Shown here piece after piece: positions 10,216 through 21,597 of a DNA stretch of 64,000 nucleotides. A program made the position numbers and the translations under genes. Source of the stretch: Atrina japonica (Eukaryota; Mollusca; Bivalvia; Pterioida; Pinnidae); NCBI GenBank assembly GCA_030159075.1, contig BROG01000108.1:1-64000 (forward strand). Reading direction: 5' to 3'. The notes beneath the pieces were generated by a model, which ran no database searches, was not told the origin of the DNA, and was given only the letters and a program-made list of their open reading frames with translations. Within the stretch, counting starts at the first letter, position 1. Every line of letters starts with the position of its first letter.

Positions 10216-10269
10216 GTTTGTTCATGTGTTTAACATATTTCATACATGTGTATTTTTGGTGAATCTTAA

Positions 10270-10352
10270 CCCTTTCGTCCCTGAAAAATGAAGATGGCTT
10301 GCTCTTTTCTATTGTTAAGACCAGTCTATTTTGGCCTGTAGGGTTGAAAGGG
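10270..10352 (+). mobile_element. 83-bp TTAA micro-MITE, subfamily B
   Basis: Perfect TTAA borders at 10266-10269 and 10353-10356. The ends CCCTTTCGTCCCTGAA and the inverted right end CCCTTTCAACCCTACAGG form short terminal repeats. The interior carries AGACCAGTCTATTTTGGCCT, shared with 47759-47841. This is the best-preserved subfamily B copy. Confidence 0.85.
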
Positions 10353-10356
10353 TTAA

Positions 10357-11929
10357 TGTATTGCTGTACCTCACTCCAACATATCTGTTGTTCTATTTTC
10401 AACTACTAAGAGGTTAGAAAATAAAATAAAAATACATAGAAAAAGGCTAATACTACAAATGTGTATGACAGCTGCCATTTTCATGAAATAGAATCATATT
10501 TCAATGTCTGCTCTTGTAAGTATAGATTTGATCTTGACATCAGTTTTAGGTATTTATGGTCAGAGGTAAATCTTCTTACCTGTGCAAGGTGTGCAGAAAT
10601 ACGATGTGGCAATTAGGACTAAATGTATCACACAAGGCGTTAAATGTAATAATTGTCTAGCAGTGATGATGAATGAGATTTTTGTAGATTGTTGATGTCA
10701 TTTCATTTTTTTTTTTCACTTTTTGTGTTATAGAAATATCATTATTTCAGCTTTTGGGTCTTTTTGATGTCGGCATAACTCTTGCTTTCTTCTGAAATAT
10801 AACAGATTCCTTTGTTAGTGCTGATGAATTTATTATGTACATTAAATGACTGAGAAAAGGGCCCTTGGGACAATTTGGGGGGAAAATTGTTATTTTTATG
10901 TTTTTTGAAACTTAAACATATGTGGATTAAAAAAAAAAAAACTATGAAAATGAGTGCTGGTGAGAGCAGTTACTTTTGTTTTCGGATCAAATTCCTTCTT
11001 TTCTCCCATTTCATGTGTAATGTTGTAAGGGCCCTCTAGCTGCTGTCTCAAATACTGTGTGTACCTTCCCTGAAACTTTGATTTAATGGAAAAAATGCTT
11101 CACAAGAATCATTGAACAATTTTCATTCCAAAGTCTTAAATGGCTAATTATATGAAAATTATTTCAAGAAAAGATATAAATATCCCACGTTATTCAGTGA
11201 CGACGGACATTTTGCATTAGTTCCTCATTGTAATTAATTGATTTCTTTTTATTGTGCAAATCACCCTGGGTCGTGGATAGGTTAATATATTTATATCTTT
11301 ATATTTGTGTCCTTTTCCGTAATGATGATGAGCTGTATTGATTTGATATACAATATGTCCTTACATATGTTCACCTGAGTCACAGCGCTAGCCCTGATTA
11401 TTTTAACGTGATTCGTGGAATATTTCCAGAAACCCAATTTTGTCATGTCTCCTAAAATATTGAAATAAGGAAAGCATTTCATGTATCCTTACAGTTATAA
11501 TTCATTAGATAAAACATGGAGATCTAAACGAAGATATAAACTCCTCTAATTCAAAAGAAAATTTTTTTTTTCTGTGCTTTATTTAAATGGTAGTAATTTA
11601 AAATCTGAACAGCATTTTTTCGTGGGAAAGAGTCAGATAGCTTTTGGCAACCATCATAGCAACTACACGACAAAACATAGTTCTTCATACAAAACTTTTC
11701 AAAAACATACACACATATATATCTTACATTTTTATGTATCAAGGACTTTAATCCCTTGCTACTATTGCTAAACACAAATTCTGGTTAAATACTGGTAAGA
11801 CCCAAATAAATGAATAGCAATTCTATATCATAAATCTTCAGTACACATGGCACAAGAACTGTTTAATGTTTGTGACATTTCAAAATTTTATGTGACACAT
11901 GGTTTTCCTTGTCACTGCCTCAAGTGGGA
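10357..11929. other. AT-rich non-coding DNA
   Basis: No supported gene. Overlapping open frames on both strands at 11551-11775 are AT-driven and lack motifs. Homopolymer A and T runs are frequent (10704-10716, 10929-10940, 11562-11572). Confidence 0.5.
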
Positions 11930-12045
11930 TCAGGACATTCCATATCACCATTATTAGAGTTATTCCCCTTTGTTGATTTTATTTGTCTGGGACATATATA
12001 TATTTTATTTCTTCACCTAGGCTAACCATATTTAGTTAAGACATA
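11930..12045 (+). repeat. Single copy of the unit that seeds the 94-bp satellite
   Basis: ATTATTAGAGTTATTCCCCT, TTGTTGATTTTATTTGTCTG and TTCACCTAGGCTAACCAT match the last unit and exit of the array at 26735-26800 (AGAGTTGTTCCCCTTTCTTG ... CGCCTAGGCTCACCAT). So the 94-bp array arose inside an interspersed repeat of which this is another, unamplified copy. Confidence 0.7.
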
Positions 12046-12202
12046 TATATCTTAGGCATATTAGTGTTTTTATCAGTTTATACATTTTGACAGTGTGCCT
12101 CAGATGGGGATGTATTAATTTTTCAAATAAGCCTTGTTGTTACTGTTTCTCCTCCAATGTTAAAAATCTGGGCACCAAAATATTATGAAATATTGTTGAA
12201 TG

Positions 12203-12624
12203 TAGGGCTGTCATTGACAGACTTGATTTCAATATGTCGATATACAAATTGATTCGATATGATAATTGATCCACTTTTTAAGTATCGACACATTTCATTA
12301 TGCATTTCAAAGGTTGTATTTTCTTTTACAATTTCCAAAATTTTCCATTCGTTTTACTTCATGTTATTGAAGTAAAGTACATGAATATTTTGTTTCCTAA
12401 TTGTTCAATTTGTTCAATTAAACAATGTTTTCCTTGCAGTGATTGTTTTTTTTTTTCATTCTCAGATAGTCAAATATACAATAAAACACCTAAATAATAT
12501 TAAAATGAATCTATTTATTTTGAATGCATTTATAGAAGTATCAAATTATTCGATTTATCAATATATTGATACTTTTTTACTTATTGATATATCAATATAA
12601 AATTTCTCATCAATGACAGTCCTA
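12203..12624. mobile_element. hAT-like MITE with 8-bp target duplication
   Basis: The ends TAGGGCTGTCATTGA and TCAATGACAGTCCTA are inverted repeats. They are flanked by GTTGAATG (12195-12202) and GTTGAGTG (12625-12632), an 8-bp target duplication with one mismatch, the size typical of hAT transposons. The interior is very AT-rich and contains palindromic TCGATAT/ATATCAATA words. No transposase frame; non-autonomous. Confidence 0.85.
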
Positions 12625-12632
12625 GTTGAGTG

Positions 12633-13012
12633 TGATGTGAAACACCATAAAACCTAAACAAAACAAAATCTACATCTAACATTAAAAGACTTCGTATTGG
12701 ACTTTAATATCCAACATTTTCAAGTAACATGGAGACCTATACTGGCTATAAACTTTGTTTTGGAATTCTGTATATCTAAGATTTGTAAATGGTGTGGAGG
12801 CTTTCAGACTGTCAAGAGCATGATTAAGTTTTTATTCAATTTCAAATGGCATGGGACCTTTGAAATTTTGTTGAGTTCAGGGCATGGCTATTCCCATTTC
12901 CCCTGAAGTATATTTTCCAATAGGCTTTCAGCCATTGAGATACATATATCATACTTAGCATATTTGTTTATCCATTGAAATGTGTTCAAGTGACTCTTGG
13001 TCTTTATACATG
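12633..13012. other. Non-coding DNA
   Basis: No feature recognised. The open frame 12697-12906 (69 codons) has no motif or splice context worth calling. Confidence 0.45.
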
Positions 13013-13195
13013 TACAGTAAAACCTGTATATAGGGGCCACCTAAGGGACCAGAGAATATTGACCTTTATGTGCAGGTCGCCCTTATACACAGGTTCAAGT
13101 TTGTTGAAGTATGCAGTCAAGGGACTTTCCAAACTTTGCGTTTATAGACAGGTGATCCTTATGTAGAGGTGGTCGCTATAGCAGGTTTTACTGTA
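13013..13195 (+). mobile_element. TA-flanked MITE, CAGTAAAACCTGTATATA family (M1)
   Basis: The left end TACAGTAAAACCTGTATATA and right end TATAGCAGGTTTTACTGTA are inverted repeats starting CAGT after TA. The body alternates words such as CACCTAAGGGACCAGAGAAT and TTATACACAGGTTCAAG. Eight further full or partial copies: 18491, 20033, 22669, 27233, 33488, 44899, 53841 and 54098. CAGT ends with TA duplication resemble pogo/Tigger or other Tc1/mariner-type elements; this assignment is an inference. Confidence 0.85.
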
Positions 13196-13719
13196 TTATA
13201 AGATGCATACTAGAGTACTACTCTAATGACCCTTGTATATAAAGGTCCTCTGTTGTAAGTTACAATATTTCAGGCTTTCTAACAGTATTTCTTATATAAC
13301 TGGTTTGGTTTAAAGGAATATGAGCTGTCATTGGTGCGACATTTTACATGCAGATTTTATGCAATACTTTATCTAATATATATCCCAAAAAGATTACCTG
13401 GCGGTTAAAAGAAGAAATGTCTGCGTATAATTACAACAAACTTGCCAAACACAACCTGCTCTTTATCAATTGACTCATCACTCCGATGATTTCTGATTAA
13501 CTTTTGGTTTAAATTTTTATGACGTTTACCGAGTGTCAAGGTGTAAATATATATCTTTTCTTATTACTCTTTGCATTTATTTCTGTATATCATTTTCTTT
13601 GGCCAGCATAGAAATTTGTTGGGACTGGAAGCATTTTTTGTTTGTTTCACAAAGACATCTTGTTTATACATGTATAAGACTTTCGGTAATATCATAAGTT
13701 GAAGGGATTTTTCTCACTC
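13196..13719. other. Non-coding DNA with a repeat fragment
   Basis: At 13601-13665 the words GGGACTGGAAGCATTTT and TTTCACAAAGACATCTTGTT match the 3' end of the repeat at 21278-21597. The rest holds nothing I recognise. Confidence 0.5.
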
Positions 13720-13965
13720 TTTTGGGAATGGGTCCTGGGACATTTGAATTGTGATTTTTAGCAACATTTTTGAAAATTGGGAAATATAAAAACACACAAA
13801 ACTGTTTAGAAATATAAGAGTCTCTTTAAATTCGTTGTCATTGTCATTGTCATTGTCATTGACTTCAATTGGGAAATTTCAATGCAGTTTGGAAAAAAAT
13901 GCATATTTTTGCACTGGGAATGGGGCCTTATTTTGACCCCTATAATAGGGTGCAAAATTCCCCAG
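13720..13965 (+). repeat. GGGAATGGG-type repeat fragment with GTCATT run
   Basis: ATTGGGAAATATAAAAACAC, AATTGGGAAATTTCAATGCA and CACTGGGAATGGGGCCTTAT belong to the same family as 49665-49955 and (inverted) 58620-58860. A short TTGTCA hexamer repeat (13836-13860) lies inside. Confidence 0.65.
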
Positions 13966-14759
13966 TTGTTTTTGTTTTTTCAGATGTTGAGTACAAAATT
14001 ATGTTTGAACTAATGATAATAATTAATAGTATATTTTCTATTTGTTGCTCTCTTTATTCATCTTCAAGGTGATATGACATTTTCAATTTTTTATGATGAT
14101 TGCACAGGACTGTTTTAATCTCTACTTAAAAACATGACACCTATTAAGTACTGTAATTACAATAGGAAAAATGTGTAATTAAAAATGTGTGACTCGTAAA
14201 TCTAAACCATTTGAACTGTCGCCTCACCAGGATATAACTAACTACATACAGAAATGCCCGGATCACTAATGAGCAAAAGCTATGTTTTTCGCAAGCTAAA
14301 AATAACAGCGAAAAAACAGGATATGAATTTGATTGTAAGGATAAGTACATTTAGCTACACCTAAATGACAACAAAGCCAGGAGATATTAAAAGTGAAATC
14401 CTTGTGACAACTGGGCTATCTCAGAAGTGAATTTTATCATGTTGATAAATTTATTCTGTCATGGAGTCATTATGTATCCGTAAGTTAGGAAATATTTTTG
14501 TCATTGGCGTGGAACAATGTTTACAGCACCATCATGACTTCATTAATTTTGTGGAAAAGTACAACATGCAGGTCTCAGTTAAGAAGCTGTTAAATTTCAC
14601 TTTTTGAGAGCTCTGGTTTACACTTGTTGAAAATTAATTAGCGTACGTGGTTAGAGGTAAGTGGCCATATAACTTGAATTTAATCTGAATTCTATCTTTA
14701 TACATGTTATTATTCACTAAGTGTATATGTGGACGGTGTATGCTTGTGCTATTATTCCA
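13966..14759. other. AT-rich non-coding DNA
   Basis: No supported feature. Confidence 0.5.
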
Positions 14760-15735
14760 ACCATTGCCTTCAGGTTACTGATCTGCTTTTGTTATGACCA
14801 GTACCTTTAGTTAACTGACATGTTTTGACATGTTTTCTGTTGTCTTGACCATTGCCTTGAGGTTTATGACATGGTGATGATATAACCATTGCATTGCAAT
14901 TCTTAGTTTACTGACATTGCCCTTGGTTTATGGACATGCTGTTGTCATGATCATTGTCCTTGGTTTACAGACATGCTGTTGTCTTGACCATTGTCCTTGG
15001 TTTACAGACATGCTGTTGTCATGACCATTGCCCTTGGTTTACAGACATGCTGTTGTCATGACCATTGCCCTTGGTTTACAGACATGCTGTTGTCATGACC
15101 ATTGCCCTTGGTTTACAGACATGCTGTTGTCATGACCATTTCCCTTGGTTTATGGACATGCTGTTGTCATGACCATTACCCTTGGTTTACAGACATGATG
15201 TTGTCATGATCATTGCCCTTGGTTTACAGACATGCTGTTGTCTTGACCATTGTCCTTGGTTTACAGACATGCTGTTGTCATGACCATTGCCCTTGGTTTA
15301 CAGACTTGCTGTTGTCATGACCATTGCCCGTGGTTTACAGACATACTGTTGTCATGATCATTGCCCTTGGTTTACAGACATGCTGTTGTCATGGCCATTA
15401 CCCTTGGTTTACAGACATGCTGTTGTCATGACCATTACCCTTGGTTTACAGACATGCTGTTGTCATGACCATTGCCCTTGGTTTACAGACATGCTGTTGT
15501 CTTGACCATTACCTTTGGTTTATGGACATTCTGTTGTCTTGACCAGTGTCCATAGTTTATGGACATTCTATTTTCTTGACCAGTGTCCATAATTTATGGA
15601 CATACTGTTGTCTTGGTCATGGTCCATAGTTTACTGACATGCTGTTGTCTTGACCATTGCCCTTAGGTTATGGATATGCTGTTGTCATAACTATTGCAAT
15701 TAGTTTACTGACATGCTGTTGTCATGACTATTGTC
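14760..15735. repeat. Minisatellite, 37-bp unit (TTGCCCTTGGTTTACAGACA)
   Basis: The unit CCATTGCCCTTGGTTTACAG + ACATGCTGTTGTCATGA repeats at exactly 37 bases in the centre (for instance 15025, 15062) and decays at both edges. About 23 units. Because 37 is not a multiple of three the 72-codon frame at 15287-15505 cycles through three readings and is an artefact. The right edge runs directly into a micro-MITE of the 83-bp family. Confidence 0.95.
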
Positions 15736-15812
15736 AACCCCTGAAAAAAAATGGACTCTTTTGTAAATCAATGACTTAGACCAGTACAAATGTGTCTTAA
15801 GGTATTTTACCA
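15730..15812 (+). mobile_element. 83-bp micro-MITE, degenerate subfamily A copy
   Basis: GTCAACCCCTGAAAAAAAATGG, GACTCTTTTGTAAATCAATG and ACTTAGACCAGTACAAATGT are present, but the TTAA borders are lost: the left one merges with the minisatellite and the right one is mutated. Confidence 0.6.
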
Positions 15813-17124
15813 TTTTAATCAATAAATTTGAACAAAATTAATATTGGAAAACAAATGGTAACAAAACATAATTTAATGTTCAGAATTATGTCGGAAAGTT
15901 ATTTATTGGTCAAACAATTGTAGGCCTAAATGAGATAAAACTGACAGTACACATGATATTGGTCTGAATCGTATCATTATAGATATTGCAAAAAAAAAAA
16001 AAAAACAGTTCAAAAGACCAAAATAAGAATAAAAATACAAATGTATATGTTTGAGACTGAACTGCAATATTGAAAATTTTTTATTTAAATATTGCAAGTG
16101 TACCATTATTTCCATTCATCCAAAATTCAATTGACCATTTATGAATCGTTCCATTCTGACATGGTTAGTAATAATATTATGCACCTTCAATGGAAAATGT
16201 GTCCTATATAACTTCCGGTTAAACTTTGTCCCCACTCAAATGACCTGAAACAAGATATCAAATGTTGTCAGTGTAGATATTACAAAACCGGAATTAACCT
16301 AGGTCACATTTCTGGTGACATCACACGATCCAAGTACAAAATATTCCACAAAACAGAACTGAATGTGTCAGCTAGAAAAAGGTCTATTGATTTATAAATA
16401 TTCTAGAATTAAAAGAAAATTAACCAAAAAAGTAAGAACATTTTTTTGGCAAACATGGGTTAGGACATATAAAACACAGGAATTTTTACAGATGGACTGA
16501 ATTTATAGTAAATGGATCTCTATAAAAACTTGAGTATTGGAGAAAGATTATTTATTGTAGTGTAAAATTTGCCAAATAATTGAATGCTAAGAAACAGTAT
16601 GTATTGATTATGTAGAAATGATATTTAATCAAATGATGGGGAAGGCATATTTATGATGATGAAGAATGTTTATATGCAGATGTATTCTAGTAACTCTCCA
16701 GAGTCGTAGATTTGCAAATTACAGTCTAAAGTTTATACAGTTTCCAACATTTTATCCGAACATGTATATCCATTCATCATTTTTACACAATTATCATTGA
16801 TTTGCACAATATTTTGTCTGAAACATTCACGTTACGTTTGAAAATGAAAGCTTTATTAAAGAACAGACAGTTTAATGTTTGCCTTCATGTATAATCAAAC
16901 AAAATTTACAGTTTATATCTTTCATATTCTGCGAACTTTATTTATCTCTCCGGATGTCTGTGGGTTAGAAATTTTTTATACGGGACAGAAGATTAGAATG
17001 TAATTGTTCATTTTGGTTGTATAAGGTTACAGGAAATTTATTTTGTTATATAAAATTTCAAAGATATCTGTGGCAGCATCAGGAGGCCAGAGGATAAAAT
17101 TATATATGAACAAGTGAGCTAGAC
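15813..17124. other. AT-rich non-coding DNA
   Basis: No gene or repeat family recognised in 1.3 kb; a poly-A run is at 15990-16005. Confidence 0.5.
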
Positions 17125-18725
17125 TTATTTGTCTTCAGGCAGTAGTTTTGATGATATTTCAGGAATCTTCAGGCAGTAGCTTTCATGATATTTCAGGAAT
17201 CTTCAGGCAGTAGTTTGGATGATATTTCAGGAATCTTCTGGCAGTAGTTTGGATGATATTTAAGGAATCTTCAGGCAGTAGTTTTGATATTTCAGAAATC
17301 TTCAGGTAGTAGTTTTGATGATATTTCAGGAATCTTCAGGCAGTAGCTTTCATGCTTTTCATGATATTTCAGGCAATCTTTCAGGCAGGAATCTTCAGGC
17401 AGTAGTTTGGATGATATTTCAGGAATCTTGAGGCAGTAGTTTTGATATTTCAGAAATATTCAGGCAGTAGTTTTCATGATATTTCAGGAATCTTCAGGCA
17501 GTAGCTTTCATGATATTTCAGGAATCTTCAGGCAGTAGCTTTCATGATATTTCAGGAATCTTAAGGCAGTAGTTTTGATGGTATTTCGAGTGTATTGAGG
17601 CAGTAGGTTTGATGGTAATTTGGGTGTATTGAGGCAGTAGGTTTGATGGGAATTTGAGTGTATTGAGGTAGTAGGTTTTATGGTAATTCAAGTGTCTTGA
17701 AGCAGTACTTTTGATGATATTTCAGTTATCTTGAGGCAGTAGTTATGATATTTTAGGTGTCTTGAGGCAGTAGGCTTGATGATATTTTTAGTGTATTGAG
17801 GCAGTAGGTTTGATGGTAATTCAAGTGTCTTGAGGCAGTAGGCTTTATGGTATTTTAAGTGTCTTGAGGCAGTAGGCTTGATGATATTTTTAGTGTATTG
17901 AGGCAGTAGGTTTTATGGTAATTGGAGTGTATTGAGGCAGTAGGTTTTATGGTAATTGGAGTGTATTGAGGCAGTAGGTTTTATGGTAATTGGAGTGTAT
18001 GGTAAGTAGGTTTTATGGTAATTGATTGAGGCAGTAGGTTTTATGGTAATTGGAGTGTATTGAGGCAGTAGGTTTTATGGTAATTGGAGTGTATTGAGGC
18101 AGTAGGTTTTATGGTAATTGGAGTGTATTGAGGCAGTAGGTTTTATGGTAATTGGAGTGTATTGAGGCAGTAGGTTTTATGGTATTTTGAGTGTATTGAG
18201 GCAGTAGGTTTTATGGTAATTGGAGTGTATTGAGGCAGTAGGTTTTATGGTATTTGGAGTGTATTGAGGCAGTAGGTTTTATGGTAATTGGAGTGTATTG
18301 AGGCAGTAGGTTTTATGGTAATTCGAGTGTATTGATGCAGTAGGTTTTATGAAGTTTAAGTGTCTAAAAACAGTATTTTGATGATATATTGAGGCAATAG
18401 TTTTGATTATATATCAAGTGTCTTAAGGCAGTAGGTTTGATGGTGTTTCAAGTTTTTATTGAGGAAGTAGGTTTTATGGTAATTCAAGTTTACAGTGAAA
18501 CTTGTATATAAAGACCCCCATTGGGACAAAACAAAACCAGTCTTTATACGGAGGTGGTCTTTATACAGAGGTTGATTTGTTTTCATATGGTACTATTCGG
18601 GGCCAGGTGACCAGGTGGTCTTTATTCACAGGTGGTCACTAAAGCAAGTTTTACTGTATATTGAGACAGTAGGTTTGAGGATATATTTCAAGTGTCTTGT
18701 GACAGTAGGTTTGATGATATTCATA
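17125..18725. repeat. Minisatellite, 34-bp unit (GAGGCAGTAGGTTTTATGG), interrupted
   Basis: Two phases are visible. From 17125 to about 17575 the unit is CAGGAATCTTCAGGCAGTAG + TTTGGATGATATTT; from about 17590 to 18480 it is TTGAGGCAGTAGGTTTTATG + GTAATTGGAGTGTA. Both are 34 bases and share GGCAGTAG, so one evolved from the other. The block 17931-18340 is nearly homogeneous, a sign of recent amplification. A TA-flanked MITE (18491-18658) splits off the last two units. Confidence 0.95.
18491..18658 (+). mobile_element. M1 MITE inserted in the 34-bp array
   Basis: TACAGTGAAACTTGTATATA at the left and AAAGCAAGTTTTACTGTA at the right, TA-bordered. Array units resume immediately on the right (TTGAGACAGTAGGTTTGAGG), showing that insertion came after the array had formed. 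Confidence 0.85.
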
Positions 18726-18850
18726 AAATTTGTCCAGGTGGGTCAGAGGGTGATATAATATGTCAATCTGTCAGACACCTGGGTTTTCTCCAGGTAATCT
18801 GGTTTCCTCCCACAACAAGCATCCCCTAACACCAATATCAGAGCCAGTGA
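18726..18850 (+). repeat. Fragment with GGGTTTTCTCCAGGTAATCT motif
   Basis: CCTGGGTTTTCTCCAGGTAA followed by TCTGGTTTCCTCCCACAACA is a phrase I know from interspersed repeats of many invertebrate genomes. The element boundaries are not visible. Confidence 0.45.
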
Positions 18851-20032
18851 GTTACGTTTATTTAAGTTGATGTAACATATTTGTTAATCGTTGTAAGAAA
18901 ATCAAGTTTATAATAAGATTCTAAGTGGGATACAATCTAATTCAAAACCAATCTGTCATCGTTCCTTTTTTAGTCTGAAATGTTGTGAAAAGAATATAAC
19001 GCAATCAGCTATGGGGTCACATGCGGATGACTTCTCATATATGTGTAATGTTTGACCAATGTCAATGCAACTTACAAAAGCTTGAAAGTTTTATCGAATG
19101 ACAAGGGTATATATTTTATTTTACAAAAAGGAAACTGTCAGAACATCTTTGGTGATTCGAACATATATAAGGTTATGAAAAGAATTCTTTACTTCCGGAT
19201 TCTGTTTCTGTTTATGATGTTACAAAGGTTTACAGCTCTTTGCCTTTTGATCGCTTACAAGATTGTGTAAGTCACACTTTCATTGGTGGAAAATGACCAA
19301 CCTAGGAGGTCATCCACACATGACCATATAGCGGATTGCTTTAGATCTTATACATGACATACAAAATTGTATAAGAAAACGGAGTGATAAAGAGATCGTT
19401 TTCAGTTCGATTGAGCAGGGTATAATGGTGAGGAAAAAATATATAAAATGATAATCCAGCTGCCTTCTTAGTCGAGAAACATGAACATATGAGTAATTTC
19501 TAGTTATAATTTGCCAAGATTTTGAGTTTTCAGAGAGTCACTTAATTTAATACTTTATCATTGAATTCCCAGAGTTTCCATCTAAATGTGTCTCCAAAAA
19601 CCTACACGATATTGGACGTAGGCCGTAGTTATTACTCATTAGTTAGGTATCAGATTTATTCCCTCTATGATACCGTATAAGAACAAAGAGATTTTGTCTC
19701 GTAGACTAAACACATCAGCAATCGGTGAACCAGATAACTTGTTCATATAAACTTTATTATATCCTACAGTTAGTTTTTAGCCATATAAAGCTTTTAATAG
19801 AATGAGAGTGCAGTATTTTATGGAAGCTTTGCTTCATTAAATTACTTCGGCTAAGAGGAATCTCAATATTGACGTTAACAAGTAATATATAGTTACAGTA
19901 ACAAACTGTGTTGACTGTATGCAAACAAGATTGATAATCTGTTTTATGTTATTTTAGAGGTCTGGTGTTGTGTAAAGTGATAACTCGCTTGTAGAGTCAA
20001 CAAAATGAGAGGGATCCGCTCTGGCTTTTTCT
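18851..20032. other. Non-coding DNA
   Basis: No feature supported. The open frame 19052-19270 (72 codons) lacks motifs. Confidence 0.5.
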
Positions 20033-20209
20033 TGATCAAACTTGTCTAGAAAGGCCACTTAAGGGACCAGACAAAATAACTGTTATAGACGGGTGACCTC
20101 CTTAAAGAGGTTTATTTATTATAACAACATTAACAAAGGTTATTTTGAATAGCCTTTATAGGCAGGTGCTCTTGATACAGAGGTGGCCATTAATGCACCT
20201 TTGACTGTA
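20033..20209 (+). mobile_element. M1 MITE, degenerate copy
   Basis: CTAGAAAGGCCACTTAAGGG ACCAGACAAAATAAC, the CCTTTATAGGCAGGTGCTC block and the right end CACCTTTGACTGTA follow the family order, but the left terminus is mutated beyond recognition. Confidence 0.65.
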
Positions 20210-20422
20210 TAACAACAAGAAGTGCGAGGTTGTTTTGATCATGTGTTTGAATATATGTTGTTTTTGACAGAGAGCATAGAAATGAAACGTGTTATTGGTG
20301 AAAGATGACAGACAGACAGAGAGATAATATGAAACGTGTTATTGGGAGATGTGGACTGATATGGGTTAGAGTACATGACTACATGTGTAGTTGTCAAGTT
20401 ACACTTAGTTTTTATTATCGGT

Positions 20423-20868
20423 AGTGTAACGTGCCAAGCGCATCACATCGGATTGTCATCCATCCAGATGCTGACCACGCTTGCTGTTGCTTAACTTTAG
20501 TACATGGATATAAACGCTAACCATCCAGCCACAAAAGCTAGCTGATAGATTAGACATTTAATCTGCCTATATTCATGACTGTTACACTTCCCCCTCCGCC
20601 CACAAGCTTCGTCCTGAGGCTTCGTGGGTTCAACCTGAAATCCACAGCTTACACAATGCCCTTCAGCTGTATCTCCTGGATTACAGGCTCTCTCACTGCC
20701 ACCAAATGTAACTTGCCATGCGCATCACATCAGCTTGTCACCTATCCAGATGCTGACCACGCTCGCCATTGCTTAACTTCATGGATATACATGGATATAA
20801 ACGCTAACCGTCCAGCCACAAAAGCTAGCTGATGGACTAGACAGTTAATCTGCCTATATCCACGACTT
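20423..20868. repeat. Tandem duplication of about 160 bp, offset about 280
   Basis: 20423-20580 and 20704-20868 share GCGCATCACATC, CCAGATGCTGACCACGCT, TGGATATAAACGCTAACC and CAGCCACAAAAGCTAGCTGA with about 10% differences. Between them lies CCCCCTCCGCCCACAAGCTT CGTCCTGAGG..., of higher GC than the surroundings. The open frame 20575-20832 crosses the unit but matches nothing I know. Confidence 0.75.
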
Positions 20869-20900
20869 TTACTGTAGTAACAAGTACCCCCAGCCTTCTT

Positions 20901-21182
20901 GTTTGTTTGTTTATTGTTGTTTAACGTCCCACTCAAGAATACTTCACTCATATGGAGACGTCACCAAATGCCGGTGAAGGGCTTCAAATTTTGGCCTATG
21001 CTCGGCACTTACGGCCATTGAGCAGTGAGGGTTCTTTAACGTGCCGACACCTACTGTGACACGGTACCACGGTTTTTACTGTCTCATCCGACAGACAGGA
21101 AACCAACCTGCCGCCAGCTGGACTCGAACTCACGACCTCACGATCAAGAGTCGAGCGCGCTACTGACTGAGCCAGGCCGGCT
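20901..21182 (-). mobile_element. SINE family A, complete copy with 13-bp target duplication
   Basis: On the minus strand the head AGCCGGCCTGGCTCAGTCAG (A box) and GAGGTCGTGAGTTCGAGTCC (B box) form a tRNA-derived promoter; the anticodon-loop sequence CTCTTGA points to a tRNA-Lys(CTT) origin. The body contains the inverted TTTAACGTCCCACTC block and the 3' tail is an AAAC repeat. CCCCAGCCTTCTT occurs directly on both sides (20888-20900 and 21183-21195), a perfect target duplication of the kind made by LINE machinery. Other copies: 1620-1833 and 41170-41449. Confidence 0.95.
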
Positions 21183-21277
21183 CCCCAGCCTTCTTAAATG
21201 GAAAAATTTCAATACATTATGATATAGAATATACATAAATCTGTTATTTAAGATTCACAGTTTCTTAAATGTTTTTA

Positions 21278-21597
21278 TGCCTCCCTGGTCTGAAAGGTCC
21301 GTCAGTGGCATCTAGTGTTTGGATCGTCCGTCTGTCTGTTTGTCATCAGTCTATCTGTCTGTCTGTCGGTAATTCCATCCCACTTACATATAAAGTGCAA
21401 TATTTCAAGTTTGGATTGTGATACAGTAACCAAACTTAGACTGTAAGTTCATCTAAGGGTTGTTCACACTTCACTGACATCACATGCCCCTGGGGTGGGG
21501 TGGGGTGAGGTCAAATATGACATTGCAATATTGAAAGTTTGGATTGTGATACAGTTGGGACTGGGGTGCATTTGTGTTTTACAAACACATCTTGTTG
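21278..21597 (+). repeat. Hairpin-headed repeat with GTCCGTCTGTC tract, copy 1
   Basis: ATGCCTCCCTGGTCTGAAAG, a CCGTCTGTCTGTTTGTC tract, CCCACTTACATATAAAGTGC AA, TTCAAGTTTGGATTGTGA and the end TGTTTTACAAACACATCTTG are shared in order with 33016-33237. The head is a degraded hairpin (ATGCC ... GGCAT). No coding sense. Confidence 0.75.

Noticed and set aside
17125..18480. CRISPR-like array
   Set aside because: Repeats are contiguous without unique spacers; the host is a eukaryote.
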